DNA of 64,000 bases, taken from the NCBI RefSeq assembly GCF_014196115.1, contig NZ_JACIDB010000002.1, positions 496,001-560,000 of the forward strand, given 5' to 3'. Below, piece after piece: positions 46,082 through 54,934 of the stretch. This DNA comes from Sphingomonas aquatilis (GTDB lineage: Bacteria > Pseudomonadota > Alphaproteobacteria > Sphingomonadales > Sphingomonadaceae). The notes under the pieces are model-generated. The model did not search any database, was not told the origin of the DNA, and saw only the letters and a program-made list of their open reading frames with translations. The position numbers were made by a program, and so were the translations under genes. Numbering within the stretch: the first letter of the stretch is position 1; every line of letters begins with the position of its first letter.

Positions 46082-48574
46082 TCACACGTCCGGCAGCACC
46101 TGATCCGCCACGCCCCAGCCGGCCAGCGCCCGCGACGTCGCGCGCTTCAGCAGTTCGTCCGCGTCGCATACGGTCCAGCGCGCCGCCGTGTCGATGTCGC
46201 GCAACTCGGTCCACGACACGGGCGCCGACACCGGTGCGCCGGCCCGGGCCCGCGCCGAATAGGGCATGATCGCGGTGCTGCCACGCTGGTTGCGCAGATA
46301 GTCGATGAAGATGCGGCCCTTGCGCTTCGCCTTGGTCGCGACCGCGACGAAGCGGTCCGGCTCCGCCGCGGCCAGCGCGCGCGCGAAGCGGTCGGCGAAA
46401 TCTTTCACGGCTGGCCATTCCGCCTGGGGCGTGAGCGGCACGACGACATGGACACCCTTACCGCCCGACAGCAACGGGAAGCTGACGAGGCCGATCTCGG
46501 CGAGCTGCGCGCGGACGTGATCGGCGGCCGCCTTGGTGTCCGCGAAGCCCAGGCCCTCGTCGGGGTCGAGATCGATTACCAGTCGGTCGGGCATCTCGAT
46601 CGCGTCGACGTGGCTGCCCCAGCCGTGGAATTCGATGCTGCCCATCTGTACGCAGGCGACCAGACCGTCGGCGCTGTCGACGTAGAGGTAGGGTTCGACG
46701 CTGCCGTCCTTTTCGCGCACGTCGACATGGTGGACGTGTTCGCCGAAACTGCCTGCGTCGTGCTTTTGGAAGAAGCACTGCTTGGCGCGGCCCTGCGGGC
46801 AGCGGACCAGGCTGAGCGGGCGGCGGGCGACCCAGGGCAGCATGATCGGGCTGAGCGCCGCATAATAATCGGCGAGCTCACCCTTGGTGACGTTGCTTTC
46901 GGGGAAGATCACGCGGTCGCGATTGCTGACTTTGACGTGGATTTCCGGCGTGTCGCCCTGGTCGGGGGCGGGTTCAGGCACTTCCGCGACGACCGTGTCG
47001 GCGGGTTTGTCGCCGCGCAGGCCCAGGAAGCTCGCGTGGCGCAGCAGGCCATCGGGCGTCGTCTCGGCAAAGGCGATCTCCGCGACCAATTCGGGGCGAA
47101 CCCAGCGCGCGCCGCGGACGGCGGCCCGGAAGGGCTTCAGTGCGGTCGCGTCGACCGGTGGTGCGTCCGTCTTGAGCGTCGCAAGGCGTTCGGCCAGATC
47201 GTCCATCGTCGCGGTATCGAAGCCGGTGCCGACCTTGCCGGTGTAGCGCCAGTCGCCGCCCTCGCGCACGCCGAGCAGCAGTGACTTGAACCCCCGCCGC
47301 TTGTCGGACGGCACCCAGCCGAGGATGACGAATTCCTGGCGACGCGTGCATTTCGCCTTCAGCCACGTGCGGTTGCGGCCGCCGGTATAGGGCGCGTCGG
47401 CGCGCTTCGACACGACGCCCTCCATCCCCTCGCGGCACATCGCATCGAACAATTGCTCGCCCGAGCCCAGGACATGTTCCGAGAATTGCAAGCGTCCGTC
47501 TTCGCCGACGATGACGCGCAGCCGCTCCTTGCGCTCGACCGTCGTCAGGCCGGTCACATCCTCGCCGTCGAGCGACAGCAGATCGAAGGCGAATAGCGTC
47601 ATCGCGCCGCCGGCACCGATCGCGTCCTTCAGCGTCGAGAAATCGGGCTTGCCGTCCTTGAACGCGACGATCTCGCCGTCGATCAGCGCGGAGGACACGG
47701 GGAGGGCGGCGGCGGCCTCTGCTATCCCCCCAAACTTGTCCGTCCAGTCGAGGCCGTTGCGGGTGTAGACCTTGGCCGACCCATCCGCGACGGCGACGAG
47801 GGCGCGATAGCCGTCGTACTTCATCTCGTGCAGCCAGCCGGCGCCGGTGGGTACGCTGTCGACCAAGGTACAGAGCTGGGGGTTCTGGAAGGCGGGGAGT
47901 TTGGCCTTCTTGCCCTTTTTCGCACGCGTCGCGCGCGGGGCTGCCCCTCCACCACCCGCTGCGCGGGCGGTTCCCCTCCCCTGCGGAGCAGGAGAGGACT
48001 TACCGTCGGCGATCTCCGCCATCGTGCGGCCGGTTGCGACGCTGGTGAGGCCTTCCTCGACCAACGTGTCCGTCCCGCCGGCGTAAGGGTCGTCGATCTT
48101 GCGCAACAGCCAATTCTCGCGCTTTTCCTTGCCGCGCGGTTTCAGGCGGATCAGCAGCCATTCGCCCTTCATCCGCTCGCCATCGAGGACGAAGTGGAGA
48201 TGGCCCTTCTCAATGTCCTTGGCGGACTTGCCCGCGACCGGCGCCCAGGTGCCGCGGTCCCACAGCATCACCGTGCCGCCACCATATTCGCCTTCGGGGA
48301 TCGTTCCTTCGAACGTCGCATACGACAAAGGATGGTCCTCGGTCCGCACCGCGAGCCGCTTTTCGTCGGGATCGAGGCTGGGGCCGCGCGTCACCGCCCA
48401 GCTTTTAAGGACGCCGTCTGCTTCGAGGCGGAAGTCCCAATGGAGGCGGGTGGCGTCATGCTTCTGGACGATGAAGCTGTTGCCGTTGCCCGGCGCGAGC
48501 GTACCCGCCGGCTCCGCCGTCTTCGCGAAATCGCGCTTGGCATTGTAGCGGGCGAGCGGGTCGGTCTCAGGCAC
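46082..48574 (-). CDS. ligD: multifunctional DNA ligase D (PE-ligase-polymerase)
   Basis: 830 residues, the end-processing and sealing enzyme of bacterial non-homologous end joining. Order: 3'-phosphoesterase domain (about 15-165, with HDATRLHWDFRLE at 39-51), ATP-dependent ligase with lysine nucleophile Lys252 (MKYDGYR), OB fold, then archaeo-eukaryotic primase-type polymerase (about 535-830, with VIDLDPDEG, LSGGKGVHVVVPL and RIFIDYLRNQRG). The linker at residues 192-212 (SSPAPQGRGTARAAGGGGA) is encoded by a half-copy of the family A repeat. Overlaps the ku stop by 8 bp. Confidence 0.96.
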   Translation of the reverse strand: MPETDPLARYNAKRDFAKTAEPAGTLAPGNGNSFIVQKHDATRLHWDFRLEADGVLKSWAVTRGPSLDPDEKRLAVRTEDHPLSYATFEGTIPEGEYGGGTVMLWDRGTWAPVAGKSAKDIEKGHLHFVLDGERMKGEWLLIRLKPRGKEKRENWLLRKIDDPYAGGTDTLVEEGLTSVATGRTMAEIADGKSSPAPQGRGTARAAGGGGAAPRATRAKKGKKAKLPAFQNPQLCTLVDSVPTGAGWLHEMKYDGYRALVAVADGSAKVYTRNGLDWTDKFGGIAEAAAALPVSSALIDGEIVAFKDGKPDFSTLKDAIGAGGAMTLFAFDLLSLDGEDVTGLTTVERKERLRVIVGEDGRLQFSEHVLGSGEQLFDAMCREGMEGVVSKRADAPYTGGRNRTWLKAKCTRRQEFVILGWVPSDKRRGFKSLLLGVREGGDWRYTGKVGTGFDTATMDDLAERLATLKTDAPPVDATALKPFRAAVRGARWVRPELVAEIAFAETTPDGLLRHASFLGLRGDKPADTVVAEVPEPAPDQGDTPEIHVKVSNRDRVIFPESNVTKGELADYYAALSPIMLPWVARRPLSLVRCPQGRAKQCFFQKHDAGSFGEHVHHVDVREKDGSVEPYLYVDSADGLVACVQMGSIEFHGWGSHVDAIEMPDRLVIDLDPDEGLGFADTKAAADHVRAQLAEIGLVSFPLLSGGKGVHVVVPLTPQAEWPAVKDFADRFARALAAAEPDRFVAVATKAKRKGRIFIDYLRNQRGSTAIMPYSARARAGAPVSAPVSWTELRDIDTAARWTVCDADELLKRATSRALAGWGVADQVLPDV
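47937..47999. repeat. family A half-element inside ligD
   Basis: CCCCTCCACCACCCGCTGCGCGGG and CCCCTCCCCTGCGGAGCAGGAGAGG match the right half of the family A repeat at 1606-1746, with scattered changes. The half-element is in frame and encodes the ligD linker (residues 192-212). Details in findings. Confidence 0.6.
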
Positions 48575-49442
48575 GCTTCTTCGCCGGGGCGCGTTTGGCG
48601 GGGGCCTTCTTCGCGGCGGGCTTTTTCGCCGGCGCGGCCTTGGCTGCCGACCCGCCCGATTTCTCCATCGACTTCTTTAGCGCCGCCATCAGATCGACGA
48701 CGTTGCTGCTCTTGGCGGGTGTGCCGTCGTCGACCTCCTCGATCACCTTGCCCTTGGTCTTGCGCTTGCGCGCGATCAGAACCTTCAGCGCATCGACGTA
48801 GCGGTCGTGAAATTCCTGCGGATCGAAGGCAGCGCTCTTCTTGTCGATCAGCGCCTCGGCAAGGTCGAGCAATTCGCTGTCGGGCTTGGCGTCGGGGATC
48901 TCGCGGAAATAGCTCTGTGCCTTGTTCACCTCGTCGGCGTAGCGCAGCGTTTCCAGCACCATGCCCCGGCCACATGGCTTCAGGCTGACGACATATTCGC
49001 GCCCGCGCATCGCCAGCTGGCCGAGGCCCACCTTCTTCGTCCGCCGCAGCGCCTCGCGCAGCACGATGAACGCCTCTTCGGCCAGATCGTCGGCGGGCAC
49101 GACGAAATAGGGTTTTTCGTAATAGAGGACGGGAATTTCGTCGGCGTCGACGAACTGGGTCAGCTCCAGCGTCTTCTTCGATTCGAGCTTCACCGCGTCG
49201 ATCTCGTCCTGCTCCAGCAGCACGAACTCGCCCTTCGACACCTCATAGCCCTTCATGATCTCGTCGGTGTCGACGGGGCCGACGCCGGTGACGACCTTCT
49301 CGTAATGGATCGGCTTGCCGCTGGGTTCGTGGATCTGCTTGAAGGCGACGCTCGCGCCGCTTTTCGTCGCCGAATAGATTTCGACCGGTATCGACACCAG
49401 CGCGAGCCGGATCTGTCCTTGCCAATAGGCACGTGCGGGCAT
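48567..49442 (-). CDS. ku: Ku protein, NHEJ end-binding
   Basis: 291 residues. Homodimeric Ku binds broken DNA ends and recruits LigD. The core Ku fold (about 5-255) has RAYWQGQIRLALVSIPVEIYSATK at the N-terminus, VTGVGPVDTDEIMKGYEV and VLETLRYADEVNKAQ. The C-terminal 40 residues (AAKAAPAKKPAAKKAPAKRA...) are Lys/Ala-rich like histone tails, a common extension that aids DNA binding. Gene order ku-ligD with an 8-bp overlap makes a compact NHEJ pair. Confidence 0.96.
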   Translation of the reverse strand: MPARAYWQGQIRLALVSIPVEIYSATKSGASVAFKQIHEPSGKPIHYEKVVTGVGPVDTDEIMKGYEVSKGEFVLLEQDEIDAVKLESKKTLELTQFVDADEIPVLYYEKPYFVVPADDLAEEAFIVLREALRRTKKVGLGQLAMRGREYVVSLKPCGRGMVLETLRYADEVNKAQSYFREIPDAKPDSELLDLAEALIDKKSAAFDPQEFHDRYVDALKVLIARKRKTKGKVIEEVDDGTPAKSSNVVDLMAALKKSMEKSGGSAAKAAPAKKPAAKKAPAKRAPAKKRA

Positions 49443-49502
49443 TGCGAGGGCTTTCCGTTGCGGAAGCGATTCAATTCACGGGAGAAAGAGTCGTTCCCGC
49501 CA

Positions 49503-49640
49503 ATTCCTCCCCCGCCAGGGGGAGGTGGCGCGGCGAAGGCGTGACGGAGGGGGAGGCGAACGGCGCACGTCATTTATAGGACACCGCTGCCCTCCCCCTC
49601 CGTCAGCTGCGCTGCCACCTCCCCCCTGGCGGGGGAGGAT
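49503..49640. repeat. family A palindromic repeat, copy 4
   Basis: About 138 bp in the ku/pdxH divergent gap. Two half-elements face each other (CCTCCCCCGCCAGGGGGAGG...GACGGAGGGGG, then CCCCCTCCGTC...CCACCTCCCCCCTGGCGGGGG), so the whole can fold into a long hairpin. It sits where both promoters should lie. Confidence 0.85.
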
Positions 49641-49676
49641 TTTTGTTTGCGGCCATTTTCCGCTAAGGGGCCGGCC

Positions 49677-50255
49677 ATGGCCGACAATCCCTTCGCGCTG
49701 TTCGATGCCTGGTATGCCGAGGCGAAAGACAGCGAACCCAATGACCCCAATGCGATGGCGCTCGCCACCGTCGACGCCGCCGGGCAGCCGTCGGTGCGCA
49801 TGGTGCTGCTGAAAGGGCATGGCCTCGACGGCTTCGTCTTCTACACCAATCGTGAAAGCCGCAAGGCGGGTGATCTGGCGGCGGTGCCCAAGGCGGCGCT
49901 GCTGTTCCACTGGAAGTCGCTGCGCCGGCAGATTCGCATCGAGGGCGCGGTGACCCAGGCGACGGACGCCGAGTCGGATGCGTATTTCGCGTCGCGCGGC
50001 CGCGATTCGCAGCTTGGCGCCTGGGCATCGGACCAGTCGCGGCCCCTCGATACGCGTGAGACGTTCGAGGCGCGCTTCGCCGAAATGCAGGCCCGGTTTG
50101 AGGGTGGGGACGTGCCGCGGCCGCCGCATTGGGGCGGCTATCGCGTGACGCCGCAGGCGATCGAATTCTGGCAGGATCGCGCGCATCGCCTGCACGAACG
50201 CCGCCTGTTCACGCGGACCGACACGGGCTGGACCGAAGGATTGCTGTTCCCATGA
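49677..50255 (+). CDS. pdxH: pyridoxamine 5'-phosphate oxidase
   Basis: FMN enzyme that makes pyridoxal 5'-phosphate. 192 residues. Family stretches are [21 protein letters not shown] (FMN site), [16 protein letters not shown], and the C-terminal [29 protein letters not shown] with the substrate His/Arg. Start 49677 (MADNPFALF). Its TGA overlaps the CDF gene's ATG (ATGA). Confidence 0.95.
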   Translation: MADNPFALFDAWYAEAKDSEPNDPNAMALATVDAAGQPSVRMVLLKGHGLDGFVFYTNRESRKAGDLAAVPKAALLFHWKSLRRQIRIEGAVTQATDAESDAYFASRGRDSQLGAWASDQSRPLDTRETFEARFAEMQARFEGGDVPRPPHWGGYRVTPQAIEFWQDRAHRLHERRLFTRTDTGWTEGLLFP

Positions 50256-51205
50256 CGCGCGACGAACAACGCCGTTTCCTGCCGCTGGCGACCCGTGCCG
50301 CGCTCGCCAGCGTCAGCATGGCCTGCTTCCTGCTGGCGCTGAAAAGCTTCGCGGCCTGGCACACCGGATCGGTCGCGATGCTCGGCAGCCTGGCCGATAC
50401 CGCGCTCGATCTGCTCGCCAGCCTCGTGACGCTGTACGGCGTGCGGCTCGCGGCGACGCCGGCGGATCACGACCACCGCTTCGGCCATGGCAAGGCGGAG
50501 GCGCTGGCGGCCTTGTTCCAGGTCGCGCTGATCACCGCATCGGCGGCGGGCATCGCGTGGCGCGCGATCACCGCGCTGGGCGAAAACGGCCCGACGGCGG
50601 ACGCGGAATTCGGCATCGGCGTGTCGCTGATCGCGATCATCGCGACGATCGTGCTGCTCTGGTATCAACGCCGTATCATCCGATCGACGGGTTCGGTCGC
50701 GATCATGGCGGACAACGTCCATTACCAGTCCGACGTGCTGCTCAACGGATCGGTGATCCTGGCGCTGGTGGTCGACCAGTATCTGGGCTGGCACAAGGCG
50801 GACCCGATCTTCGGCATCGCGATCGCGCTGTGGCTCGCCTGGGGGGCGTTCCAGGCGTCGTCCAACGCGATCGACCAGCTGATGGACAAGGAATGGCCCG
50901 AGGATCAGCGCGCCGCCTTCCTCGACGTCGCCGCACGCCAGCCGGGCCTCAAGGGCATCCACGATTTCCGCACGCGCCGGTCGGGCAGCCACGACTTCGC
51001 GCAATTCCACATGGAGGTCGATCGCAACCTGACGGTCGGCGCCGCGCATGACATCGTCGAGGGCGTCGAGCGCAACCTCAGGCAGATGTTCCCGAAGGTG
51101 GAGGTGCTGATCCACCTCGATCCCGAAGGGCATGTCGATACCGACAATCCGCTGGTCGAGGCCGACGTGACGCCGCACTGGTTCGGCAAGCGGGTCGGCT
51201 ATTGA
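50252..51205 (+). CDS. cation diffusion facilitator
   Basis: 317 residues, six membrane helices, then a cytoplasmic C-terminal domain. Exports divalent metals (Zn, Co, Fe, Cd class) in exchange for protons. Metal-site residues are in [13 protein letters not shown] (helix II) and [12 protein letters not shown] (helix V). The His-rich loop [19 protein letters not shown] matches the FieF-like group. C-terminal domain about 225-300. Coupled to pdxH (ATGA) and to the PhzF gene (TGATG). Confidence 0.92.
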   Translation: MTRDEQRRFLPLATRAALASVSMACFLLALKSFAAWHTGSVAMLGSLADTALDLLASLVTLYGVRLAATPADHDHRFGHGKAEALAALFQVALITASAAGIAWRAITALGENGPTADAEFGIGVSLIAIIATIVLLWYQRRIIRSTGSVAIMADNVHYQSDVLLNGSVILALVVDQYLGWHKADPIFGIAIALWLAWGAFQASSNAIDQLMDKEWPEDQRAAFLDVAARQPGLKGIHDFRTRRSGSHDFAQFHMEVDRNLTVGAAHDIVEGVERNLRQMFPKVEVLIHLDPEGHVDTDNPLVEADVTPHWFGKRVGY

Positions 51206-52002
51206 TGCGCATCCCCTTCGCCCAGATCGATGCCTTTGCGGAGAGCGCGTTCGGCGGCAATCCGGCGGCGGTGATGCCGCTCGCCGTGTGGCTGGCCGAT
51301 GACGTGCTCCAGCAGATCGCGAGCGAGAACAACCTCAGCGAGACGGCCTTCATCGTGCCGCATGATGGCGAGGACGCCGATTTCGATCTGCGCTGGTTCA
51401 CCCCCGCCGCCGAGGTGGCGCTGTGCGGCCATGCGACGCTGGCGAGCGGGCATTTCGTGCTGTCATCGGATGCGGCGCTGACGCGGGTGCGCTTCGCGAC
51501 GCGGCAGGCGGGCATTCTGGAAGTGGCGCGCGATGGCGACCGCTATCGCTTGGCGCTGCCGGCATGGGGGCCGAGCGCGAAGCCGCTGGATGGCGTCGTC
51601 GCGGCGCTGGGCGTGACCGACCCGGTCGAGACGCTGTGGCACGACAAGGGCTATGCCGTGGTCGTGCTCGCCGACGAGGCAGCGGTGCGCGCCGTCCGCC
51701 CGGACGATCGCGCGTTGACCGCAGAGGGCCCGATCGTCGCGATCGTCACCGCGCGGGGACAGACGACCGACATCGTCAGCCGCGCCTTCACGCCCTATTA
51801 CGACATTTCCGAAGACCCGGTGACCGGCGCGGCGCATGCGGTGGTCGTGCCTTATTGGGCGCAGACGCTGGGGCAGGATCGCTTCACGGCGTATCAGGCG
51901 AGCAAGCGCGGCGGGCTGCTGTCCTGCGCGTTGGAGGGCGACCGGGTGGTGCTGGGCGGGGCCTGCGTGACGGTTATCGAGGGGACGTTCCTGCTGCCGT
52001 AG
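51205..52002 (+). CDS. PhzF-family isomerase-like protein
   Basis: 265 residues with two diaminopimelate-epimerase-like halves. The catalytic Glu46 (ENNLSETAF) and FTPAAEVALCGHATLASGHFVL and EDPVTGAAHAVVVPYWA are hallmarks. The family includes PhzF of phenazine synthesis, but no phenazine genes are here and the real substrate is unknown. The ATG overlaps the CDF stop (TGATG). Confidence 0.88.
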   Translation: MRIPFAQIDAFAESAFGGNPAAVMPLAVWLADDVLQQIASENNLSETAFIVPHDGEDADFDLRWFTPAAEVALCGHATLASGHFVLSSDAALTRVRFATRQAGILEVARDGDRYRLALPAWGPSAKPLDGVVAALGVTDPVETLWHDKGYAVVVLADEAAVRAVRPDDRALTAEGPIVAIVTARGQTTDIVSRAFTPYYDISEDPVTGAAHAVVVPYWAQTLGQDRFTAYQASKRGGLLSCALEGDRVVLGGACVTVIEGTFLLP

Positions 52003-52025
52003 GGTGGTTCCCGTTTCATAACCAA

Positions 52026-52120
52026 CGTCATTCCCGCGGAGGCGGGAATCCAGACGCGCGGACCTCCCGAAAGAGCCGCACCGTTAGCGGTTCTGGATTC
52101 CCGCCTGCGCGGGAATGACG
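52026..52120. repeat. family C palindromic repeat, copy 1
   Basis: 95 bp bounded by CGTCATTCCCGCGGAGGCGG and CCGCCTGCGCGGGAATGACG. The interior (CAGACGCGCGGACC, CGAAAGAGCCGC, TTAGCGG) recurs in reverse orientation at 60437-60531. Between the converging PhzF and UVR-motif genes. Confidence 0.85.
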
Positions 52121-52138
52121 ATGATTGGGGGAGGCGGC

Positions 52139-52393
52139 CTACCGCTTCCGCCCCTTGGTCATCGGATCGGGCTTCTTCGGCTTCACCCATCCCGCCGGCG
52201 GCTCGACCTGCTGGCGACTCGTGCCGAGGCCCATCGCGCCGGGCTGCTGGCGTGTCAGGCCGGCGGGGTCCGCGTCTTCGCCGCCAGCGCGCAGCAGGCT
52301 GATGCGGTCGCGCAATTCCGCGGCGCGCGCGAAATCGAGCGCTTCCGCCGCTGCCTCCATCTCCTCTTGCAGCGCCGCGATCGAAACGGTCAT
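52139..52393 (-). CDS. small UVR-motif protein
   Basis: 84 residues. The N-terminus ([31 protein letters not shown]) is a UvrB/UvrC motif, a helical hairpin that binds a partner in excision repair or in Clp-related McsA. There is no nuclease domain. A Pro-rich, basic C-terminus follows. It overlaps mnmA's stop (ATGA), so it is translated with it. Partner unknown. Confidence 0.78.
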   Translation of the reverse strand: MTVSIAALQEEMEAAAEALDFARAAELRDRISLLRAGGEDADPAGLTRQQPGAMGLGTSRQQVEPPAGWVKPKKPDPMTKGRKR

Positions 52394-53502
52394 GCCGCCG
52401 CCGCGAGGGCTGCGGCCTCGGTTGCTGCGATCCAGCCGCCTCCGAGTACCCGGTCGCCGGCGTAAAGCACCGCCGCCTGGCCCGGCGCGACGCCATATTC
52501 GGGGGCATCGAACAGCAAGCGGTCACCCGCCAGTCGCGCCGGCACTGGCTTGGCCATCGAGCGCACCTTGGCGGTGAGCGGCCCGTCATGGTCGCCGCCG
52601 ATCCAGTTCACCCCGCTCAGCCGCGCCGCCGCCACCGCCAACGCCGCGCGGGGGCCGACGACGACCTGCCGGCTCGCGGCATCGACGCGCACGACATAGA
52701 GCGGCTCCGGGCTGCCGCCGATCTCGAGACCGCGGCGCTGGCCGACGGTGAAGTGGATGATGCCGCGATGGGTGCCGAGTTTCGCGCCGTTGAGGTCGAC
52801 GATATCGCCTGCCGTGTCCGCCTCGGGCCGCAGCTTGCGGACAAGCCCGGCATAATCGCCGTCGGGGACGAAGCAGATGTCCTGGCTGTCCGGTTTGCCA
52901 GCGACCGAAAGGCCCATCTCCGCCGCGATCTCGCGCACCCGCGCCTTGGGCAGGCCGCCCAGCGGAAAGCGCAGATAATCGAGCTGCTCCTGCGTCGTCG
53001 CGAACAGGAAATAGCTCTGGTCGCGCGCGGGATCGGCGCCGCGATGCAACTCGGCGCCCCCGGCCCCCTCGACGCGACGGACATAATGGCCGGTCGCAAG
53101 GCAGTCCGCACCGAGATCGCGCGCCAAAGCGAGCAGGTCGGTGAATTTGGGGCCGGTGTTGCACTGGACGCAGGGGATCGGCGTCTGGCCGGCGAGATAG
53201 GCGTCGGCGAAGGTATCGACCACCGTCTCGCGGAATCGGCTTTCATGGTCGAAGACGTAATGCGCGATGCCCAGCCGGTCGCACACCGCGCGTGCGTCGC
53301 GAATATCGCGGCCCGCGCAGCAGCTGCCCGAGCGCCCCGTCGCCTCGCCATGATCGTAAAGCTGCAAGGTCACGCCGATCGTCTCGGCGCCGGTGCGCGC
53401 GGCGAGCGCCGCCACCACCGAACTGTCGACGCCGCCCGACATGGCGACGACGATGCGCCGCGCGGACAGGGGGGCGGGCAGCTGGAAATCCGTGTCGTCC
53501 AT
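52390..53502 (-). CDS. mnmA: tRNA 2-thiouridine(34) synthase MnmA
   Basis: Thiolates U34 in tRNAs for Lys, Glu and Gln. 370 residues. PP-loop SGGVDSS (22-28), first catalytic Cys in [11 protein letters not shown], second in [11 protein letters not shown], and HYVRR in the tRNA-binding part. Start 53502 (MDDTDFQLP), with a longer open frame upstream that is not MnmA-like. Coupled to the UVR-motif gene downstream. Confidence 0.96.
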   Translation of the reverse strand: MDDTDFQLPAPLSARRIVVAMSGGVDSSVVAALAARTGAETIGVTLQLYDHGEATGRSGSCCAGRDIRDARAVCDRLGIAHYVFDHESRFRETVVDTFADAYLAGQTPIPCVQCNTGPKFTDLLALARDLGADCLATGHYVRRVEGAGGAELHRGADPARDQSYFLFATTQEQLDYLRFPLGGLPKARVREIAAEMGLSVAGKPDSQDICFVPDGDYAGLVRKLRPEADTAGDIVDLNGAKLGTHRGIIHFTVGQRRGLEIGGSPEPLYVVRVDAASRQVVVGPRAALAVAAARLSGVNWIGGDHDGPLTAKVRSMAKPVPARLAGDRLLFDAPEYGVAPGQAAVLYAGDRVLGGGWIAATEAAALAAAA

Positions 53503-53618
53503 AACGGTCTTCCCATACGCCGATGGCGGTGGAACCGCAAAGTAAGGATGGTTCACATATTCTTGCGCCGGGCTTTACCCGACCTTCACCCGAACGGGGA
53601 TAAAGCCGTGTCTCCTTA

Positions 53619-53993
53619 GTGAGTAACACGAGTGCAGCCGCGTTGGATCTCAGCTTTCCCGGTTTCGACAGACGTAGCGAAGTCAGCCGGCTTCCCCGCG
53701 ATCTGTCCGCGGCCGTGGCGGATGTGGCGACGCGGCAGGGTGTGCCACCGGCGCTCCGTTCCGACATGCGGAGCGGCCGGACGGGACATCGCTCACGGCT
53801 GCTGCACCCGCTCGACTGTGCCTTCAACGGCGCGGTGGCGATGCTGCTGCGGACGTTGACCGGTGCCGGGACCGGCGATGCTTCCGAACATGAAGACGGC
53901 GTTTACCTCGGCGTTTCAGCCGATCTTCAAGACCGTGTCGCTAAGGACAGTGCTGCTTTCAGAGAGGGGGCCCCCCGCCCCGATCGAGGTTGA
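53619..53993 (+). CDS. possible hypothetical protein upstream of sciP
   Basis: A GTG-started frame of 124 residues (DLSFPGFDRRSEVSRLPRDLSAAVADVATRQG...) that ends directly before sciP (TGA at 53991-53993). Codon third positions are G/C-rich in the middle but poor at the end, and no family is recognised. It could be a real gene or sciP leader DNA. The gap 53503-53618 shows no other clear signal. Confidence 0.3.
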   Translation: MSNTSAAALDLSFPGFDRRSEVSRLPRDLSAAVADVATRQGVPPALRSDMRSGRTGHRSRLLHPLDCAFNGAVAMLLRTLTGAGTGDASEHEDGVYLGVSADLQDRVAKDSAAFREGAPRPDRG

Positions 53994-53996
53994 ATG

Positions 53997-54296
53997 ATGA
54001 TTGAAAATCAGAAAATCCGCCCCGCCAAGGTCATCGGCCCGCTCGGCGAATCGCTGACGCTCGATACGCTGCCGCCGCCGTCGACGACGCGCTGGGTGGT
54101 ACGCCGCAAGGCAGAGGTGGTCGCCGCGGTGAACGGCGGGCTGCTGACGGTGGACGAGGTCTGCACGCGCTACGGCCTGACCGTCGAGGAATTCGCCGGC
54201 TGGCAGCGCGCGATCGACCGGTCGGGCATGCCGGGCCTGCGCGTCACGCGCATCCAGCACTATAAGTCGTTGTACGAGCGCCAGCAGAAATATTGA
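53997..54296 (+). CDS. sciP: CtrA inhibitor SciP
   Basis: 99 residues (DUF1153). Helix-turn-helix protein that in Caulobacter binds CtrA-regulated promoters and CtrA itself, restraining CtrA activity in the swarmer stage. The conserved LPPPSTTRWVVRRKAEVVAAVNGGLLTVDEVCTRYGLTVEEFAGWQRAIDRSG is intact. The start may be 53994 or 53997 (two adjacent ATGs). A DNA-binding cell-cycle regulator by family; target promoters here not determined. Confidence 0.92.
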   Translation: MIENQKIRPAKVIGPLGESLTLDTLPPPSTTRWVVRRKAEVVAAVNGGLLTVDEVCTRYGLTVEEFAGWQRAIDRSGMPGLRVTRIQHYKSLYERQQKY

Positions 54297-54394
54297 GCGA
54301 TATCGTACGCTAGACCGAAACGCGTGCGGAACATTTATCCGGCCTCATGAGTCTTTCCGCCAGAGCCCACGCCGGGCGATAAACGGAGGGACTT

Positions 54395-54652
54395 ATGGGT
54401 ATCATTCTTTGGCTCATCATCGGCGGTGTCATCGGTTGGCTCGCCAGCATCATCATGCGCACCGACGCGCAGCAGGGCATTTTCCTGAACATCGTCGTCG
54501 GTATCGTTGGCGCCTTCATCGGCGGCCTGATCATCTCGGGCGGTTCGATCAACAATGCGCCGCTTAACGTTACCTCGTTCCTGGTGTCGCTGCTGGGTGC
54601 GGTGATCCTGCTCGGGATCGTGAACCTCGTGCGTCGTGGCAGCGTGCGCTAA
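54395..54652 (+). CDS. GlsB/YeaQ/YmgE-family membrane protein
   Basis: 85 residues with three membrane helices (ILWLIIGGVIGWLASIIM, FLNIVVGIVGAFIGGLIIS, LVSLLGAVILLGIVNLV). The glycine-rich GVIGWLAS and GIVGAFIGG are family marks. Called a stress or transglycosylase-associated protein; no enzymatic residues. GGAAC lies 62 bp upstream but without a matching CGTT at 16-17 nt. GGAGGGAC precedes the ATG, and a good terminator follows. Confidence 0.88.
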   Translation: MGIILWLIIGGVIGWLASIIMRTDAQQGIFLNIVVGIVGAFIGGLIISGGSINNAPLNVTSFLVSLLGAVILLGIVNLVRRGSVR

Positions 54653-54681
54653 GCGCCGCTTCCCCCTCGAAGGTTGAAGAA

Positions 54682-54713
54682 AGGGCCGTCCGGGCAACCG
54701 GGCGGCCTTTTTC
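54682..54713 (+). terminator. rho-independent terminator
   Basis: GGCCGTCCGG (54684-54693) pairs with CCGGGCGGCC (54698-54707), one G-U pair, GCAA tetraloop, then TTTTT. Ends the GlsB/YeaQ transcript. Confidence 0.9.
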
Positions 54714-54755
54714 TATGTGTGTGAGGCGGGAACGCCCCACCGGATCGCCCCGATA

Positions 54756-54842
54756 CCGTTCGCCCTGAGCTTGTCGAAGGGCACTTTGCCGTGAGCGTGC
54801 CGCCTGAAGCGTCCCGCCCTTCGACAAGCTCAGGGCGAACGG
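54756..54842. repeat. family E palindromic repeat
   Basis: CCGTTCGCCCTGAGCTTGTC and its full reverse complement form a 27-bp perfect inverted repeat around a 33-bp centre. The GAGCTTGTCGAAGGG motif is a widespread sphingomonad intergenic repeat. Single copy here. It lies between the terminator and the SIMPL gene's 3' end. Confidence 0.88.
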
Positions 54843-54934
54843 GTCAGCGATGGCGTGTGATGCCACTACTCCCTCATCCGATGTGCGCGGAATGATGGGG
54901 GGCGGCAGTGCAAGCTGTCGCCCCCCGCTTCACC

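Noticed and set aside
54328..54350. EcfG promoter for the GlsB/YeaQ protein
   Set aside because: GGAAC is present but no CGTT occurs 16-17 nt downstream.
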